From: RGIG4140 sp045614025
GTDB lineage: Bacteria; Pseudomonadota; Alphaproteobacteria; CAAHEQ01; UBA3637
Assembly (NCBI GenBank): GCA_045614025.1
Contig: JAZLCE010000017.1
Location: 1 to 64,000 of the forward strand
Direction: 5' to 3'
DNA length: 64,000 nucleotides
In this document: positions 61,375 through 64,000 of the stretch, one piece after another
Position numbering within the stretch: position 1 is the stretch's first letter
How the letters are laid out: the number at the start of each line of letters is the position of its first letter
The notes under the pieces: generated by a model
The model's database searches: none
The model's input: the letters and a program-made list of their open reading frames with translations, nothing else
What the model was told of the DNA's origin: nothing
Made by a program: the position numbers and the translations under genes

Positions 61375-63504
61375 ATGAATAGATGTTTGTACCATAGCAA
61401 CTTTTCTACTTTTTTGCATATGCCTGATGGGGAGGTATTAGGCATACTTTGTGAAGCTTACCATGGTGTGACTCTTACCACTACAATTGAAGCTTGGAAA
61501 TCAGAAATATCTATAATAAAGAATATTCTTAAAAATATTGATGATGAAAATGGACAGATTATTTTTGAATATGATATTCCTCGTCTTGGTAAACGTATCG
61601 ATGTTGTATTATTAACAAAAGGGATTGTATTTTGTTTAGAATTCAAGGTTGGTGAATCTGAAATATTAGAAGTTAATATAGATCAAGTATTAGATTATGC
61701 TCTTGATTTAAAAAATTTTCATAAATATAGTAAAGATAAATTGATAGTTCCAATATTGATTGCAACTAATTACCAATACTCATCGTCAGAAATAAAAATG
61801 TCAGTATATGACGACCGTGTCGCAAATCCTCTTGTTACTGGTGAACATAATTTATTACAATTGATTAATGATGTTATTCAAAAATATCCAGATGAATCAA
61901 CTGTTGACCTCAATTGGGTTATTAGTCCATATGCCCCAACACCTACGATAATTGAAGCAGCAAGAACTCTTTATGAAAACCATTCTGTTGGAAATATTAC
62001 ACGTCACGAAGCTGATAAAGTCACTACTGATCAAACCATTTCATATATTATGAGTGTTATTGAAAAAAGTAAATTAAATCAGGAAAAGAGTATATGTTTC
62101 GTTACAGGGGTTCCTGGTGCAGGGAAGACATTAGTCGGATTAGATGTTGCAATTAAACAAACTTATCATAATGGAGACAAACCTAATAAAGAGGATGGTG
62201 CTGTTTATTTGTCAGGAAATGGACCATTAGTTGCAGTATTGACTGAAGCATTGGCACAAGACAATTTTATGAAATGTCGTTCAAGAGGAGAAAAAAAGAA
62301 ACTATCAGATTCTCGTAGAGAAGTTTCTAAATCAATCCAAATGATACATCGATATAGAGATAATATGCTGGCTAAGATTGTTAATCCAGTCCAAAACGGT
62401 AAATTGGAAATTGATCCACGAAAGGCTGTTGAAAATGAAGAATCTGGGTTTGGCGAAGTTGAGCATATTGCCATTTTTGATGAGGCTCAACGTTCTTGGA
62501 CACATAAAAGACTCGCCGATTATCTTAAAAGAGGTGGAACGTATGGAAATAAACTGAAAGTTCCAAATTTTCCAATGTCTGAGGCTTCTTTTCTTATCTG
62601 GTCACTTGATCAAAGAAAAGATTGGGCAACAATAGTGTGTCTTGTTGGGGGTGGTCAAGAAATAAATACGGGAGAAGCCGGTATTTCAGAATGGATCAAG
62701 GCTCTCAAAGAAAATTTTCCTTTATGGAAGATATATATATCTCCTAAATTGACTGATGATGAATATGCCGAAGGAAAAGTAAATGAACTTTTAAAAGATA
62801 ATTTAAATGTTAAATACGAGGAAAAACTACATTTGGGAGTGTCTTTAAGATCTTTTAGAGCGGAAAAACTATCTGCATTCGTTCATGCATTGTTGTCTTT
62901 TAATAGCAATGCTTCAGTTCTTTTTGACGACATAAAATCTAGATATCCGATAGTTATTACTCGTGATATGGAAAAAGCCAAAAGATGGGTACATGAAAAA
63001 GCAAGAGGAAATGAACGTACAGGTGTTTTGGTCTCTAAAGAGGCAGCTAGATTTAAACCACTTGGAATTCATATTTTGCCCTCAGGAGATGAAAATGCTG
63101 TTCATTGGTTCTTGGAGGATAAAGTTGACACCAGATCTTCAAATTATTTAGAAGATGCAGCTACAGAAATTCAGGTTCAAGGATTAGAATTGGACTATTC
63201 ATGCGTTTTATGGGATGCAGATATGCGATACGAAAATGGTAAATGGCATTTTTATCGTTTTAATGGTAAAACCAAATGGAATGAACAGACTGGAAAAACA
63301 GAAAACAATAGAGAACTTCAAAAGTATATGTTAAATGCATATCGAGTATTGCTTACCCGAGCTAGATTAGGAATGGTAATCTGTGTCCCTCAAGGCAATT
63401 TGAATAAAACTGCTAGTGGGTTTTGGGAAGATAGTACCCGCTTACCAGAGTTTTATGATAATACGTTTAATTATTTAAAAGGGCTAGGTATCCCAGAAAT
63501 ATGA
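61375..63504 (+). CDS. PD-(D/E)XK nuclease fused to DUF2075 helicase, defence candidate
   Basis: 709 residues from the ATG at 61375, with AAGGA 8 bases upstream; a TTG two codons earlier sits too close to it. The N-terminal part carries Asp76 and Glu89-x-Lys91 (RIDVVLL, FCLEFKVG), the restriction-nuclease fold pattern. A DUF2075/SF1 helicase follows with Walker A GVPGAGKT (245-252), Walker B FDEAQ (368-372) and a late YRVLLTRARLGM motif VI. Such nuclease-helicase fusions occur in defence islands; the staphylococcal Nhi protein is of this general kind, though orthology is not shown. The gene lies alone between two diverged tRNA-end repeats. Confidence 0.83.
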   Translation: MNRCLYHSNFSTFLHMPDGEVLGILCEAYHGVTLTTTIEAWKSEISIIKNILKNIDDENGQIIFEYDIPRLGKRIDVVLLTKGIVFCLEFKVGESEILEVNIDQVLDYALDLKNFHKYSKDKLIVPILIATNYQYSSSEIKMSVYDDRVANPLVTGEHNLLQLINDVIQKYPDESTVDLNWVISPYAPTPTIIEAARTLYENHSVGNITRHEADKVTTDQTISYIMSVIEKSKLNQEKSICFVTGVPGAGKTLVGLDVAIKQTYHNGDKPNKEDGAVYLSGNGPLVAVLTEALAQDNFMKCRSRGEKKKLSDSRREVSKSIQMIHRYRDNMLAKIVNPVQNGKLEIDPRKAVENEESGFGEVEHIAIFDEAQRSWTHKRLADYLKRGGTYGNKLKVPNFPMSEASFLIWSLDQRKDWATIVCLVGGGQEINTGEAGISEWIKALKENFPLWKIYISPKLTDDEYAEGKVNELLKDNLNVKYEEKLHLGVSLRSFRAEKLSAFVHALLSFNSNASVLFDDIKSRYPIVITRDMEKAKRWVHEKARGNERTGVLVSKEAARFKPLGIHILPSGDENAVHWFLEDKVDTRSSNYLEDAATEIQVQGLELDYSCVLWDADMRYENGKWHFYRFNGKTKWNEQTGKTENNRELQKYMLNAYRVLLTRARLGMVICVPQGNLNKTASGFWEDSTRLPEFYDNTFNYLKGLGIPEI

Positions 63505-63629
63505 TAATGTATGAAAAAAGCTTATAGTGCTATACCGAGTCTATGTTCTGAATTAAAATTTCAAAAGATCCGCTGCGCCAACTTTTTGAAATCCTCTAAA
63601 TGTTTGGCTCGATATTCGCTAAGTATGCT

Positions 63630-63772
63630 GTACCAAAACATACAACTCCCATCTCGGGAGTTGTTTTTTTATTTGTTTCCAAGAGCTTGTGTTGATTCGG
63701 TAATGGTTCGATTTTGTAAGTGCTATTTTGGAAGTTTATCGATCTATAGGGATGATATTTTGTTATAAAACA
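63630..63772 (+). repeat. tRNA 3' end and downstream region, direct-repeat copy B
   Basis: Begins GTACCAAAA like the tRNA-Leu 3' end and follows copy A in order: terminator stem (CTCCC/GGGAG, 63646-63662), GGTTCGAT, TTTTGGAAGTTTATCGA (63726-63742), GATATTTTGTTATAAAACA. No complete tRNA precedes it. The 125 bases before it (63505-63629) hold no gene I can support. Confidence 0.75.
63640..63672 (+). terminator. Terminator within repeat copy B
   Basis: AACTCCC-ATCTC-GGGAGTT followed by T residues. It would serve the nuclease-helicase transcript. Confidence 0.75.
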
Positions 63773-63893
63773 AGTGGATATATCAGTTTAAGTTCAACTG
63801 GTCTCAAAATTTATTTTAAATAAAATAACATATTGAGTTTTATCAAATGCGTTGATATAATGGTCAAAATAAGACTAGAAAAGGGAGTGAAAA

Positions 63894-64000
63894 ATGAATT
63901 ACATCATATTAGGATTTTGTATTGGTTATTTTATTTCAAGTGGGTTGATATATTTTTTATTCTTTAAACACTTTTTAAAGCCAGATTCTGATATTGCAAA
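63894..64000 (+). CDS. Partial small membrane protein, cut by window end
   Basis: Starts at the ATG after GGGAGTG and reads open to the end of the window (35 complete codons). The visible part is one hydrophobic helix (ILGFCIGYFISSGLIYFLFF) followed by a short polar stretch. I cannot name it. Confidence 0.55.
   Translation, partial: MNYIILGFCIGYFISSGLIYFLFFKHFLKPDSDIA

Noticed and set aside
63511..63768. 85-codon frame after the nuclease-helicase gene
   Set aside because: It runs through the terminator and repeat copy B, and no ribosome site precedes it.

Overview
The window is AT-rich DNA from a bacterium that uses the standard code with TAA, TAG and TGA stops. The gene content points to an alphaproteobacterium: an IalB-family secreted protein, the order tig-clpP-clpX-lon-hup, a der/BamB-like/TPR operon, rplM-rpsI, and Leu and Trp leader peptides that look leaderless, as trpL is in Rhizobiales. 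The AT bias, three large Pmp-like autotransporters and several orphan pathway genes suggest a host- or gut-associated lineage. No species can be assigned from the sequence alone. There is no rRNA operon, complete IS element or CRISPR array.

Layout. 1-14.8 kb: a surface-protein region with three autotransporters. The outer two (256-3021, plus; 10801-14610, minus) share a signal peptide, a barrel and a 3' flank, and so form an inverted repeat around a third autotransporter, a DnaJ-like chaperone, a FieF-like metal exporter, a kinase fusion and tRNA-Arg. 14.8-25.3 kb: CstA-like permease, an unknown protein, HdeD-like protein, Dps, DUF805, leuA with a complete leucine attenuator, parC, ialB, rlmN and a nitroreductase. 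25.4-33.6 kb: fabI, an ADP-ribosylglycohydrolase, an HExxH protein, rplM-rpsI, upp, rnpB, tRNA-Pro with a duplicated 3' end, trpB with a tandem-Trp leader peptide, tRNA-Val and HU. 33.9-48.1 kb: lon, clpX, clpP, tig, tRNA-Leu(UAG), prfC, two HNH-type proteins, thrS, a GT2 glycosyltransferase and a HipBA-type toxin-antitoxin pair. 48.1-61 kb: cyclophilin, a CMP-sugar synthetase with an MFS transporter, prmA-pepP-smpB, an SF2 helicase with four C-terminal repeats, the der operon and an SDR. 61-64 kb: tRNA-Leu(CAA), then a nuclease-helicase gene bracketed by diverged copies of the tRNA 3' end and its downstream region.

The core genes serve protein quality control (DnaJ-like, Tig, ClpXP, Lon, PpiA), translation and RNA processing (S9, L13, RF3, ThrRS, RlmN, PrmA, SmpB, RNase P, five tRNAs) and envelope biogenesis (FabI, BamB-like, autotransporters). 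The accessory genes most worth following are the inverted autotransporter modules with their 3' palindromes, the repeat-bearing SF2 helicase, the tRNA-linked nuclease-helicase, and the HExxH protein beside the ADP-ribosylglycohydrolase. Many genes have close matches to sigma-70 promoters (TTGACA-like, 16-17 bp spacer, TATAAT-like) and strong intrinsic terminators, so transcription units can be drawn with fair confidence.
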